Part shown: in pieces, positions 1 through 6,822 of the stretch | Layout of the letters: every line of letters starts with the position of its first letter | How positions within the stretch are numbered: the stretch's first letter is position 1 | Virus record (IMG/VR): IMGVR_UViG_3300034166_000173 | Location: 1 to 22,767 of that record | DNA: 22,767 bases | Strand: one strand, 5' to 3' | Source: a virus | Notes under the pieces: generated by a model | What the model was told of the DNA's origin: nothing | Database searches by the model: none | Seen by the model: only the letters and a program-made list of their open reading frames with translations | Program-made: the position numbers and the translations under genes

Positions 1-991
1 TTCCGCTTTTTAGGGGCAATTTATCTATTAATTGTTCAATTATTGACTTACCACCGCTTGCTAAAGTTTTAGCTCTAGCGTCATGCGGTAGCCAATGTGT
101 ACCATATTCGTATGGTCGTTCTTTAATTTGGTTAGCATAATAAGGAATAGGTTGCCCATGTGCTTCATGGTAATCCAATACCCGTATCTCTCCATGTACG
201 ACCTGATACCACCAAATAGCCGTAGCATCGTTAAAGCCCAAGTCCCAAGCCGTATGCACAGGAAACATGGGGTCGCACTCAACCTTATCAATACGCCCTG
301 CATCGGTCAGTAATCGCAGCTCGACTCCCCATATAGCCCCGACTATGGAAGCCTCGAATGAACACTCGAATTCTTGTTGATACTGGTCTATCGACATAGA
401 CTTTAAGGCATCGTCTAGTTCCGCTTGGGGTAGGATTTCGGTCTTGCTCGCCCTTAAAACCTTGCTAAACCAGTCAGATTTGTTTATCTCTGCGGTCTGA
501 TATATGTCATAAAAGGCGTTATGGCCCTTTGGCGTTCCAATAAAAACTGCCCAACCCATTCTGTCAGATAATAACGGCCTCAGTACAGCACCCCATACGC
601 TAGGTTTCATATCAGCGTACTCGTCTAGGATTACCCCGTCTAGGTACATACCCCGTAATGCGTCAGGATTGTCTGCACCAAATAAACGAATTCTAGACCC
701 GTTGATAAGCTCAACCCACAGTTCTGATTGATTATGCTTACGATACAAAGGCTCACTAAACCTAAGCAAGTAATCCCAAGCAATAGATTTGGCTTGGCTA
801 TGATACGGAGCAATATAGGCATATCTTCCATTGGGTTTGTTCTCCAATCCAGCCTTAATAATAAGGTCATTAATACAGGCTACAGTCTTACCTGCCCTGC
901 GGTGGGCAATAACAATAGACCATCGTTGCTTACGCTCATGGAAGTCAGCAAATATAGGTCTAGGGCGGTACTTTAGCTTTATGTTAGGCAT
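1..991 (-). CDS. terL: Terminase large subunit, C-terminus cut by window edge
   Basis: Packaging motor ATPase and headful or site nuclease that moves phage DNA into the prohead. The frame is open from the ATG at 991 to base 1, about 330 residues, with no stop, so the 3' end lies outside the window. Walker A is HRRAGKT (about residues 30-36), Walker B is VILDEYADM (about 120-128), and a motif III-like FIGTPKGHN follows. The start of the RNase H-like nuclease domain is visible as AWDLGFNDATAIWW. The start overlaps the end of the upstream small-terminase gene by 8 bases (984-991), the usual TerS-TerL order and coupling. The family is Terminase_6-like by motif; the subfamily cannot be fixed here. 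Confidence 0.93.
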   Translation of the reverse strand, partial: MPNIKLKYRPRPIFADFHERKQRWSIVIAHRRAGKTVACINDLIIKAGLENKPNGRYAYIAPYHSQAKSIAWDYLLRFSEPLYRKHNQSELWVELINGSRIRLFGADNPDALRGMYLDGVILDEYADMKPSVWGAVLRPLLSDRMGWAVFIGTPKGHNAFYDIYQTAEINKSDWFSKVLRASKTEILPQAELDDALKSMSIDQYQQEFECSFEASIVGAIWGVELRLLTDAGRIDKVECDPMFPVHTAWDLGFNDATAIWWYQVVHGEIRVLDYHEAHGQPIPYYANQIKERPYEYGTHWLPHDARAKTLASGGKSIIEQLIDKLPLKSG

Positions 992-1319
992 CTGCCCAAG
1001 AAATCTTTATATCGCCACCATCTTGGCCTGTAACCTCGTTGACTTGGGTTTCTTTCCACCTAGCCCTAGTCTTTAGCCAAAAAATAGCGGCAGCCGTATT
1101 ACCTTTCTTGGCTTGGCTAAACAATGTGCCAGCAATAGCAGCATTAGCGTCTATACGCCCTTCGTCTAGTTCTTCTTTGTAATACTTGACCAAAGTATCA
1201 GCACTAATCTTTAGCCTACTAGCTATGTCCTCATGGGGTACACCCAGCGCAGATAAGCGTTTAGCGGTATCTTGGCTCTCTTTAGTTGGTTTATGTGCGG
1301 GTCTGCCTTTTTCTGCCAT
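984..1319 (-). CDS. terS: Terminase small subunit-like protein
   Basis: Expected to recognise the packaging site and load TerL. The protein is 111 residues, a usual small-terminase length. Residues 28-52 look like a helix-turn-helix (HEDIASRLKISADTLVKYYK), followed by a helical segment ending in a W-rich stretch. An upstream start at 1388 exists in frame, but it lies inside the methyltransferase gene. The ATG at 1319 has a GGAG eight bases upstream and begins just after the methyltransferase stop, so I chose it. Its last codons overlap the terL start. The call rests on the helix-turn-helix and on position directly before terL. Confidence 0.8.
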   Translation of the reverse strand: MAEKGRPAHKPTKESQDTAKRLSALGVPHEDIASRLKISADTLVKYYKEELDEGRIDANAAIAGTLFSQAKKGNTAAAIFWLKTRARWKETQVNEVTGQDGGDIKISWADA

Positions 1320-1321
1320 TT

Positions 1322-2515
1322 TTATAACTCCGCTAAAATAGCTTTTTTGCCAGTAAAGTCTTCCCAACGCTTGACTATTACATCGCAATATTTAGGGTCT
1401 AATTCCATAAGCCTAGCTTTTCTGCCTATTTTTTCAGCAGCTATCATAGTTGAACCTGAGCCACCAAAAAAATCCAAAATAACAGAATTGGGGGTTGAAG
1501 ATATTTTTAATTGGTTTTCAATAAGTTCAACAGGTTTTTTCGTTGGGTGGTCTTTGCCTATATCTCTACCATGCTCTAAGCATTTGGAATAGTTAACATC
1601 TTTTAAACCATTGTTCCAAACAGCAGATTTTCTAAAAACAAGCAAATATTCCACATCAGGTCTATGTTGTCCGCCTAAAGGAATTGCGTTGGGTTTTTTC
1701 CAAAAAAGTATATTAAAAGCATATCCACTTTCTACCGCCCAATGCAAATAATCAGGAACTAAATCTTTATTGCAAAAAATATAGGCATTTAATGTGTTTT
1801 TCTTAAAGACTGTTGGCAATGTATTAAGGAAAGCAATTGGGTCAAATTCGCATAAATGTTTAATCATTTCACCTAATTTAGCTGCTGCTCTACCCACCAA
1901 TTGATTACTACCGCCCTCTACTTCCATTCTATAAGGTGGGTCTGTAAACACTAATTCTGCAACATCGCCATCCATGAGCTTTTCAATGCTATCAACACTA
2001 GTGCTATCACCGCACATAAGTCTATGATTTCCAAGAATATATATATCGCCTAGCTTGGTTTTAGGCTCGATTGGCGTGTCAGGTACGCTATCTTCATCGG
2101 TTAACCCTTCAGTTGTTTCGAGGGCTAGTAAAGCGTCTAGTTCTTTATCGTCAAATCCAAGTAGCGTCAGGTCAAAGTCTTGGTCTTTTAGCTCTTGTAG
2201 CTCAAGCGACAGAAAGTTTGTATCCCAGCCAGCGTTTAATGCCAATTTGTTATCAGCAATCACATAAGCCTTTTTTTGGGCTTCTGTCATGTCTTTAAGC
2301 TCAATCGTAGGTACTTTAGCCATACCCAGCTTTCTTGCGGCTAAAAGCCTGCCATGCCCCGCTATAACGCCTTTATCGCCATCCACTAATATAGGGTTAG
2401 TCCACCCAAATTCTTTAATACTGGCGGCAATTTGGGCTACCTGAGCATCATCGTGGGTGCGTGAATTTTTGGCATAAGGGATTAATGCCGATACTTCGAC
2501 TTCTTTGATTTCCAT
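1322..2515 (-). CDS. ParB/Srx-like domain fused to a beta-class DNA adenine or cytosine-N4 methyltransferase
   Basis: A 397-residue fusion. Residues 1-95 are ParB/sulfiredoxin-like (VSALIPYAKNSR, then GHGRLLAARKLGM at 53-65). The second half is an amino-methyltransferase: catalytic motif IV TDPPY at 191-195, then the S-adenosylmethionine motif FFGGSGST at about 349-356. DPPY before FxGxG is the beta-class order (N6-adenine or N4-cytosine). Such fusions are common in phages and prophages, usually without a cognate restriction enzyme, and likely modify phage DNA against host restriction. The start has GAGGT upstream. The stop lies 2 bases before terS. Part of the methyltransferase coding region (1741-1800, 14 G+C of 60 counted) is markedly AT-rich, which may mark separate ancestry of the two halves. 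Confidence 0.9.
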   Translation of the reverse strand: MEIKEVEVSALIPYAKNSRTHDDAQVAQIAASIKEFGWTNPILVDGDKGVIAGHGRLLAARKLGMAKVPTIELKDMTEAQKKAYVIADNKLALNAGWDTNFLSLELQELKDQDFDLTLLGFDDKELDALLALETTEGLTDEDSVPDTPIEPKTKLGDIYILGNHRLMCGDSTSVDSIEKLMDGDVAELVFTDPPYRMEVEGGSNQLVGRAAAKLGEMIKHLCEFDPIAFLNTLPTVFKKNTLNAYIFCNKDLVPDYLHWAVESGYAFNILFWKKPNAIPLGGQHRPDVEYLLVFRKSAVWNNGLKDVNYSKCLEHGRDIGKDHPTKKPVELIENQLKISSTPNSVILDFFGGSGSTMIAAEKIGRKARLMELDPKYCDVIVKRWEDFTGKKAILAEL

Positions 2516-2568
2516 ACTACCTCAAGTGATTGATTTAGTTAGGGTAAATTCTAATACTAAAACTAAGT

Positions 2569-2715
2569 TTATGCCATCTGTTTAACAAATTGGTTAAAGT
2601 GCTTCATTAACTCTGCTTTACGCTTCATACGCTTATCTTCGTTCTTTTCTAGCGTGGTCTGTTTGTGCGGTTGCAACAAAGAGTTCTCAGGTTTAATCTT
2701 TTCTTTTTTAAACAT
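2569..2715 (-). CDS. Small basic protein, 48 residues, unknown function
   Basis: A short gene I read directly. It starts at ATG 2715 with a strong GAGGAA site seven bases upstream and stops with TAA at 2569. It begins one base after the stop of the preceding gene, as expected in this compact transcript. The protein is very lysine-rich and charged (MFKKEKIKPENSLL at the start, LMKHFNQFVKQMA at the end), probably helical, with no membrane segment or cysteine motif. Function is not recognised; a DNA- or RNA-associated small protein is only a guess. The ribosome site and spacing make it likely to be real. Confidence 0.65.
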   Translation of the reverse strand: MFKKEKIKPENSLLQPHKQTTLEKNEDKRMKRKAELMKHFNQFVKQMA

Positions 2716-2716
2716 A

Positions 2717-3037
2717 CTATTTCCTCATAAAGTCGGGTGGTACGGAAAAATAGCGGTCACCGAACTTCATTACTTGATAACCTCTATCTTGTTCGCCCTG
2801 TACTCCCATCTGAAATGTAGGGTGTGCCGCACCTTTTAGCATCATGTAAGAGTTTTCGGGCAGGTTGTAGTCCATGCGGTATTGCAAAGGTGTCGGGGCT
2901 ACTGACCCCCAATGTCCTTTGTTTTCACCGCCTTCTTTCTGTGGTTGCATACCAGCAGCCATAGCGGTTGTATAGTCGTAATCAGCCCCATGCGGGTCAA
3001 AAAGTCTAAGCATGGCGGCTAACTTTTGGTTGACCAT
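2717..3037 (-). CDS. Conserved-type phage protein, unknown function
   Basis: The protein has 106 residues. It contains the segments DPHGADYDYTTAMAAGMQP, GHWGSVAPTPLQ and GAAHPTFQMGVQGE. Patterns like YDY..A..AGM..., GHW and HPTF are familiar to me from small proteins beside phage terminase or portal genes, but I cannot name a function. There is no signal peptide or membrane segment. Its start overlaps the last base of the upstream gene (stop at 3037), so translation is probably coupled. It may be a minor virion or head-associated protein, inferred from location only. Confidence 0.75.
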   Translation of the reverse strand: MVNQKLAAMLRLFDPHGADYDYTTAMAAGMQPQKEGGENKGHWGSVAPTPLQYRMDYNLPENSYMMLKGAAHPTFQMGVQGEQDRGYQVMKFGDRYFSVPPDFMRK

Positions 3038-3231
3038 TACATATCCTTCATCTTATCGGTAAGCATTTGTTTTCTAGTCTTTTTGGGCGGTTTTGCAGTC
3101 TTAGCCGACTCAATAAAGTCTTGTTTGCTAGGGGCATCTTTGCTACCAACCTTGTTCATCTTTTCGCCTGAACCAGCTTTGATGCGTTCACGCTTGGCGT
3201 GGATGTTTGCGTATAGTCCTTGTTTAGCCAC
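3037..3231 (-). CDS. Small basic phage protein (GLYANIHAKRERIKAGSGEKM type)
   Basis: A lysine- and arginine-rich protein of 64 residues. The opening MAKQGLYANIHAKRERIKAG, followed by a GSGEKMNKVGSKDAPS segment, is a pattern I recognise from many phage genomes of aquatic bacteria, where it sits among small terminase-proximal genes. The role is unknown. The strong positive charge could suit nucleic acid or capsid contact, but that is inference. The start overlaps the upstream gene by 8 bases (3224-3231) and the stop overlaps the next start by one base. Confidence 0.75.
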   Translation of the reverse strand: MAKQGLYANIHAKRERIKAGSGEKMNKVGSKDAPSKQDFIESAKTAKPPKKTRKQMLTDKMKDM

Positions 3232-3526
3232 AGTTCCATCTCCTCATGCTTGCTTTTGCTCGTTCAGCGTTCTTGCTCTTAGCGACAACCCCACCCATTC
3301 TTGCACAAAAACTAGCTTTTCTACCCTTATCAGCATCAGTCTTAGGATTTGGGGCGGGGGCTTTTAAATTGGCGTTGTTCTTGCGGTTATAGGCTTCACG
3401 ACCTTTGGCGGTCATTCCAGCACCTTGGTCGGTAGGCAAGTAATTCTTACCTTTACCCGTTGTAGTCTTAGGTATTGGCTTATCGTGCTTATTCATTGCT
3501 GCACGAATTTGGTCTTGTCGGCTCAT
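3224..3526 (-). CDS. Basic phage protein with GMTAKGREAYNR and FCARM motifs (DUF6321-like)
   Basis: A 100-residue, glycine- and lysine-rich protein. The middle reads DQGAGMTAKGREAYNRK and the C-terminal part has KASFCARMGGVV followed by RAKASMRRWNCG. This combination is typical of a small conserved family in phages of aquatic bacteria that I associate with DUF6321; that label is from memory and needs a profile search. The two cysteines (in FCARM and near the C-terminus) are notable but too few for a classic zinc site. Function is unknown. It overlaps the next gene by 8 bases. Confidence 0.72.
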   Translation of the reverse strand: MSRQDQIRAAMNKHDKPIPKTTTGKGKNYLPTDQGAGMTAKGREAYNRKNNANLKAPAPNPKTDADKGRKASFCARMGGVVAKSKNAERAKASMRRWNCG

Positions 3527-3549
3527 ATTTCAAGAATTTTCAAGAAATT

Positions 3550-3735
3550 TCAGGCTTTTTCTTCAATGTATTTGCCGTATGCTTCTTCTAGCTTATTCTT
3601 GCGATTGCCTTTAGCGTATTTACGCTCAGTTGCAAGAGCAATAGCTACGGCTTGTTTTTTTGGCTTTCCAGCTTTCATCTCGGTTTTGATGTTCTTGCCT
3701 ACCGCTTCTTTGCTACCTGATTTCATTAATGGCAT
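3550..3735 (-). CDS. Small DUF6496-like basic protein
   Basis: A 61-residue protein whose opening contains the block NIKTEMKAGKPKKQAVAIAL. This block is characteristic of a small family widespread in phages and some bacteria (DUF6496, from memory). It is highly basic and helical with no cysteines. Function is unknown; proteins of this kind often resemble DNA-binding histone-like tails. It forms part of the run of four small basic genes between 2569 and 3735. It lies 9 bases downstream of the 3745 stop of the preceding gene. Confidence 0.75.
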   Translation of the reverse strand: MPLMKSGSKEAVGKNIKTEMKAGKPKKQAVAIALATERKYAKGNRKNKLEEAYGKYIEEKA

Positions 3736-3744
3736 GATTATTCC

Positions 3745-4098
3745 TTAATCAAATTGTTTGCGATACATTAGTGATACACCGCCTTGACCCATCGGCTGAC
3801 CCATAAATTGATTGCGGTTAGGATAATAGCCAAGCGTTACTTGTTGGTTTGGTGTGCCGTAAGTCATGTCTAAGCTATTGATTACGCTAGGAATATTGTA
3901 ACGATTGTCGGCAAATCCCATGCCGCCTACGCCTAAACCTAAACGACTTTGTTCATCAATCGGAAAGTTATAACCAACCCTACCGCTATACATTGTTCCT
4001 GCTTTGCCAATATCCATAGCACGACCACTAACTTCCAAATTTCTTAATATTTGGGCAAGTTTGCTTGCTTGGTCAAAATTAAGTTGGTTTTTGTCCAT
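3745..4098 (-). CDS. Hypothetical protein, possibly beta-rich
   Basis: The protein has 117 residues. The N-terminal third is helical and charged (DKNQLNFDQASKLAQILRNL). The rest is glycine- and tyrosine-rich with alternating hydrophobic residues (SGRVGYNFPIDEQSRLGLG, TLGYYPNRNQFMGQPMGQGG) and ends LMYRKQF. The last part resembles the amphipathic strands of an outer-membrane barrel end, or of a repeat-poor structural protein, but no signal peptide is present. I recognise no family. Its start codon shares a base with the stop of the upstream gene (4098), so it belongs to the same transcript. Confidence 0.65.
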   Translation of the reverse strand: MDKNQLNFDQASKLAQILRNLEVSGRAMDIGKAGTMYSGRVGYNFPIDEQSRLGLGVGGMGFADNRYNIPSVINSLDMTYGTPNQQVTLGYYPNRNQFMGQPMGQGGVSLMYRKQFD

Positions 4099-4454
4099 TA
4101 TTTTAAGAACTTAAGTTTATAAGTTGTGGTGTTAATCAGGTCTGCAATCTCATCAATCAGGTTTTGCAGTTCGCTATCTTGCGGTAAATCTTGGCGAGCA
4201 TCTGCCACAAAGTTTTGTAGGGATTCTAAGTATTTAAGTGGGTCTTTAGGTTGGTGGTACACGCTTGGAAATGCGGTGAATTTGCCATACTTGCCCATGT
4301 AGGCTTCTGCGTACTGGTCTACGAGAGGTACGACCCCATCATAGTACTCAGCGAGTGCAATGTGCTTAGAATAAGAGTCGGTACTCCAATGGAAAAAATG
4401 CGTGTTAGTCGCAGAATGTAGTAATGTAGCTACGAATAAAGCACAATTTTCCAT
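4098..4454 (-). CDS. Dps/ferritin-like small protein (DUF5856-like)
   Basis: A 118-residue, probably all-helical protein. It has the pattern FVATLLHSATNTHFFHWST near the N-terminus, then HIALAEYYDGVVPLVDQYAEAYMGKYG in the middle. This resembles the DUF5856 and Dps-like proteins found in T4-like and cyanophage genomes: a helical bundle with histidine, aspartate and glutamate residues placed as in ferritin-fold proteins. I cannot confirm a complete metal site. Possible roles are a small four-helix protein protecting DNA, or an unrelated virion factor. The assignment is by pattern memory. Confidence 0.6.
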   Translation of the reverse strand: MENCALFVATLLHSATNTHFFHWSTDSYSKHIALAEYYDGVVPLVDQYAEAYMGKYGKFTAFPSVYHQPKDPLKYLESLQNFVADARQDLPQDSELQNLIDEIADLINTTTYKLKFLK

Positions 4455-4469
4455 ACAAACTCCTTGTTT

Positions 4470-4766
4470 TTATTGATTATAGTCGTGTTTTTGGATTAAT
4501 CCAATCACTCTTAATGCAGATTCAGGGCTATCTACTCGGCTTAATGGCCCACCTTTCCACTTAGCAATAAACTTTAATTGTTCTGCGGTAAATTTAGCTT
4601 TAGCGTCACGCTTGACTTCCATCAAGATAGTTTCACCATTAAAAGTTACCAGTAAATCGGGGATTCCTTTGCCGACTTTTGATAAGTCGTACACATCAGC
4701 ACCAGCTTCTCGTAGAGTTTTAACGATTTCGGCTTGATTTGCGTCAGTTCTTCTTGCGTATGCCAT
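4470..4766 (-). CDS. VRR-NUC domain nuclease (possible Holliday-junction resolvase)
   Basis: A 98-residue single-domain PD-(D/E)XK nuclease. The core is KGIPDLLV at about 33-40 (Asp37 as metal ligand), then ILMEVKRD at 47-54 (Glu50 and Lys52), followed by a helix with T-x-E-Q (AKFTAEQLKFI). This order and size match the phage VRR-NUC family, some members of which act as structure-specific or Holliday-junction nucleases during replication and packaging. It is the first gene of the minus-strand block reaching TerL. It is transcribed divergently from the phosphoesterase gene, with 57 bases between start codons. Confidence 0.85.
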   Translation of the reverse strand: MAYARRTDANQAEIVKTLREAGADVYDLSKVGKGIPDLLVTFNGETILMEVKRDAKAKFTAEQLKFIAKWKGGPLSRVDSPESALRVIGLIQKHDYNQ

Positions 4767-4793
4767 TGTTTTTTAACAGTAATCGGTTAATAT
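4766..4793 (+). promoter_or_regulatory. Candidate sigma70-type promoter for the phosphoesterase-SprT unit
   Basis: TTGTTT (4766-4771), a 16-base spacer and TAATAT (4788-4793). It lies in the divergent gap and would start transcription near 4800. This places the first in-frame ATG (4794) upstream of the transcript and supports the ATG at 4824 as the real start. It is a sequence-pattern prediction only. Confidence 0.5.
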
Positions 4794-4823
4794 ATGCTAA
4801 CTTTATCACGATTAGGGTCTTAT

Positions 4824-5855
4824 ATGACTAAAAATCAGTATGGTAATTACATAAGTGATGCCGAATTTATAGAGAAATGGCAAAAATATCCTAGCCCTAC
4901 GGCATTAGCAGCTCATTTAAAAATTAATATTCGTGCTGTTATGAATCGTAGGCGGTCAATAGAGATTAGACACAACATAACACTAGAAACCGACCTTAGT
5001 TACAAAAAAGAAAAAAGCCTAGAGTACGTAGAAAAATCTAAAGCTGAAAGAACAAAACGCCAAGAATTACTGCAAGAGCGATTAGATGCCACCACCCATA
5101 GCGTTAGACGGGGTATGGAGTTAGAAAAAGGGCGAGTCATCATATTTTCGGATGCCCACTTTACAGAAGATACAACTACAGGATTTAAAGCTCTGATTAA
5201 GTTTATTGAGCATTTCAAGCCCAAAGCCATTATCTGTAACGGAGATGCCTTTGACGGGGCTGTATTGAGCCGATTCCCAAAGATTAACTATGACCGCCAA
5301 CCAAGCGTATTAGACGAATTAAACTACTGTAAAACGCATTTAGATGCTATTGAAAAGGTTAGACCTGCTGGCTGTCGGTTGATTTGGACTCTAGGTAATC
5401 ACGATATGCGTTATGAGTCGGCTTTGGTAGCTCGTGCCCCTGAGTTTTCGGGGGTAGATGGGTTTAACTTAAAGTACCATTTTCCCCATTGGGAAACCTG
5501 TTGGAGCTTTTGGGTCAATGAGGATACTGTAATTAAGCACAGGCATAAAGGCGGTAGGTACGCAGGCTATCAGAATGTCCAAGCTAGTTTTTGTAATATT
5601 TTTACAGGGCATACCCATGTCTTGACTTTGAGCCCTATATCGACTTTTGACCAAAAAACCTATTGGGGAATTCAAACAGGCACTTTGGCTGATATTAATG
5701 CAGATAGCTTCTCGTATGTGGAAGACTCAGCCCGTGACTGGCGGCAGGGTTTCATTATGGCATCTTGGGAAAGAGGTCGGTTGTTAATGCCTGAGATGAT
5801 TCAGGTTTGCGGGGAAAACGAGGTAGAGTTTCGTGGTGAAATATTAGAAGTATGA
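4824..5855 (+). CDS. Calcineurin-like metallophosphoesterase with N-terminal helix-turn-helix
   Basis: A 343-residue dimetal phosphoesterase. The motifs appear in family order: FSDAHF (Asp110, His112), CNGDAFDG (Gly140-Asp141), LGNHDMR (201-204), histidines in VIKHRHKGG (about 239-241) and TGHTHV (262-265). The first 50 residues (ISDAEFIEKWQKYPSPTALA, then NRRRS) look like a helix-turn-helix, followed by a basic helix to about residue 95. This suggests a DNA-directed phosphodiesterase or nuclease (SbcD/Mre11-like chemistry), though a nucleotide or protein substrate is possible. The ATG at 4824 has AGGG upstream; the longer start at 4794 touches the -10 box. The stop overlaps the SprT start (ATGA). 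Confidence 0.88.
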   Translation: MTKNQYGNYISDAEFIEKWQKYPSPTALAAHLKINIRAVMNRRRSIEIRHNITLETDLSYKKEKSLEYVEKSKAERTKRQELLQERLDATTHSVRRGMELEKGRVIIFSDAHFTEDTTTGFKALIKFIEHFKPKAIICNGDAFDGAVLSRFPKINYDRQPSVLDELNYCKTHLDAIEKVRPAGCRLIWTLGNHDMRYESALVARAPEFSGVDGFNLKYHFPHWETCWSFWVNEDTVIKHRHKGGRYAGYQNVQASFCNIFTGHTHVLTLSPISTFDQKTYWGIQTGTLADINADSFSYVEDSARDWRQGFIMASWERGRLLMPEMIQVCGENEVEFRGEILEV

Positions 5856-6205
5856 AGATTACGCCTAAGATTATTGAACACATTTACAGTATGTTGTATT
5901 GCTGCGAGCCGTTTGCGTCTTGGGACTTACCTTTGCCTGAAGAAATCAAGTTTGTAGTAGATAGCGACTTTGATGCTATGGGTACATACCTATATGACGA
6001 TGGGGAAAAACACGCCCATACCATTACTATATCTGACGCTAGGTGCGGTCATTTAGACACAGTAATTAGGACTATGGCCCATGAGATGATTCATGCTAGT
6101 CGGTGGGATACAAGCACTCAGGCGTGGACTAAACACGATAAAACCTTTAGGAATCGGGCTAAAGCGGTTGCTACCGAGCTTGGCTTTGACCCATTAGAGC
6201 TTTGA
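5852..6205 (+). CDS. SprT-like zinc metallopeptidase
   Basis: A 117-residue protein with the zincin motif HEMIH at 77-81. It is followed by a third-ligand candidate, His95, in KHDKTFRNRAKAVATELGFD, which corresponds to the HGxxF segment of SprT and SPRTN proteins. SprT-like enzymes cleave proteins, in some cases proteins crosslinked to DNA. The phage substrate is unknown. The C-terminal zinc ribbon of larger SprT proteins is absent, so this is a minimal catalytic domain. It is translationally coupled to the phosphoesterase (ATGA, 5852-5855). Its 3' end overlaps the convergent minus-strand gene by 35 bases. Confidence 0.85.
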   Translation: MKITPKIIEHIYSMLYCCEPFASWDLPLPEEIKFVVDSDFDAMGTYLYDDGEKHAHTITISDARCGHLDTVIRTMAHEMIHASRWDTSTQAWTKHDKTFRNRAKAVATELGFDPLEL

Positions 6206-6455
6206 CTATACCTAGTAAGGTATCGAACTCAACTTCGTGGTATCTCTCAAAAGCCTTTGCTCCGAGTCCATGCACACCTGTAGAACCTCTGTGATGCTCG
6301 GTACATAAGGGGAGTATTGGTGCTTCTGACCGCTTTCCACCGAATCGTCTGACATGGTGAAGCTCTGCGGGGGTGTCATTGAAGCCCATGTGGTAGCATA
6401 AGACGCAACCAAGTCTTGCAATATCGTCATGGCGTTTTTTATCCTTTTTGTTCAT
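6171..6455 (-). CDS. Ref-like HNH-family nuclease
   Basis: A 94-residue zinc-dependent nuclease candidate. CVLC (17-20) pairs with later Cys51 and His54 in PLCTEHHRGSTGVHGLG. The catalytic-type ELHHV (31-35) lies between them. The pattern resembles the P1 Ref family, RecA-dependent recombination-enhancement nucleases also found as YbcO-like proteins of lambdoid phages. If so, it would cut DNA at RecA-bound or displaced strands and assist recombination. The start overlaps the upstream nuclease gene by 17 bases without a clear ribosome site, suggesting coupling. It converges on and overlaps the SprT gene. Confidence 0.78.
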   Translation of the reverse strand: MNKKDKKRHDDIARLGCVLCYHMGFNDTPAELHHVRRFGGKRSEAPILPLCTEHHRGSTGVHGLGAKAFERYHEVEFDTLLGIVKALMGQSQAR

Positions 6456-6822
6456 TAGCGTAGTCGTACCACATTAGATAGAAAGCCTTAAATTCGTCAA
6501 CCCCGTTGCCTAGTTTAGTGCATCCAAAGGGTTGGACTTGCCAAAAGTTTTCTATAACTAAGTGGTCATCTGTGTTGCCTTGCACAATAACGACTGTAAA
6601 GTTAGGTGTTTTAGCAAAGGCTTGCAATAGGCGTTTTTGACCCTCGCTAACCTTTTCATTTGGGCGTTTCCACTCCATCACCAAAAACTTACCATTACGC
6701 TCTGCAATCCCATCTATGTTACTGGGGCAGAAGTTTTGGTTAGTTGGTATCAAGCCTTTAAACGCACCATAATCGATGTGCGAGGCGAAAGCATTACGCA
6801 TTATCTTATTGAATGTTTGCAT
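6439..6822 (-). CDS. PD-(D/E)XK nuclease-like protein
   Basis: Numbered from the longest start (6837), residues CPSNIDGIAERNG (Asp42) and FLVMEWKRPNEKVSEGQKRL (Glu55, Lys57, Gln67) form the D...ExK...Q signature of the PD-(D/E)XK fold. The acidic residue, second strand and following helix are in the right order, so it is probably a DNA endonuclease or resolvase. The start is uncertain. ATG 6837 has an AGAGG directly against it with no spacing, ATG 6822 (used here) is 15 bases from it, and ATG 6801 follows the upstream stop. The 3' end overlaps the Ref-like gene, placing two nucleases side by side. Confidence 0.75.
   Translation of the reverse strand: MQTFNKIMRNAFASHIDYGAFKGLIPTNQNFCPSNIDGIAERNGKFLVMEWKRPNEKVSEGQKRLLQAFAKTPNFTVVIVQGNTDDHLVIENFWQVQPFGCTKLGNGVDEFKAFYLMWYDYANEQKG

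Noticed and set aside
1272-1592. 106-residue plus-strand frame opposite the methyltransferase
   Set aside because: It lies across the end of the methyltransferase and the start of terS, and has no ribosome site or domain pattern.
2055-2298. Overlapping plus-strand frames rich in serine
   Set aside because: They are reverse readings of the charged linker of the ParB-methyltransferase gene. Serine runs are the antisense of its acidic and lysine codons.
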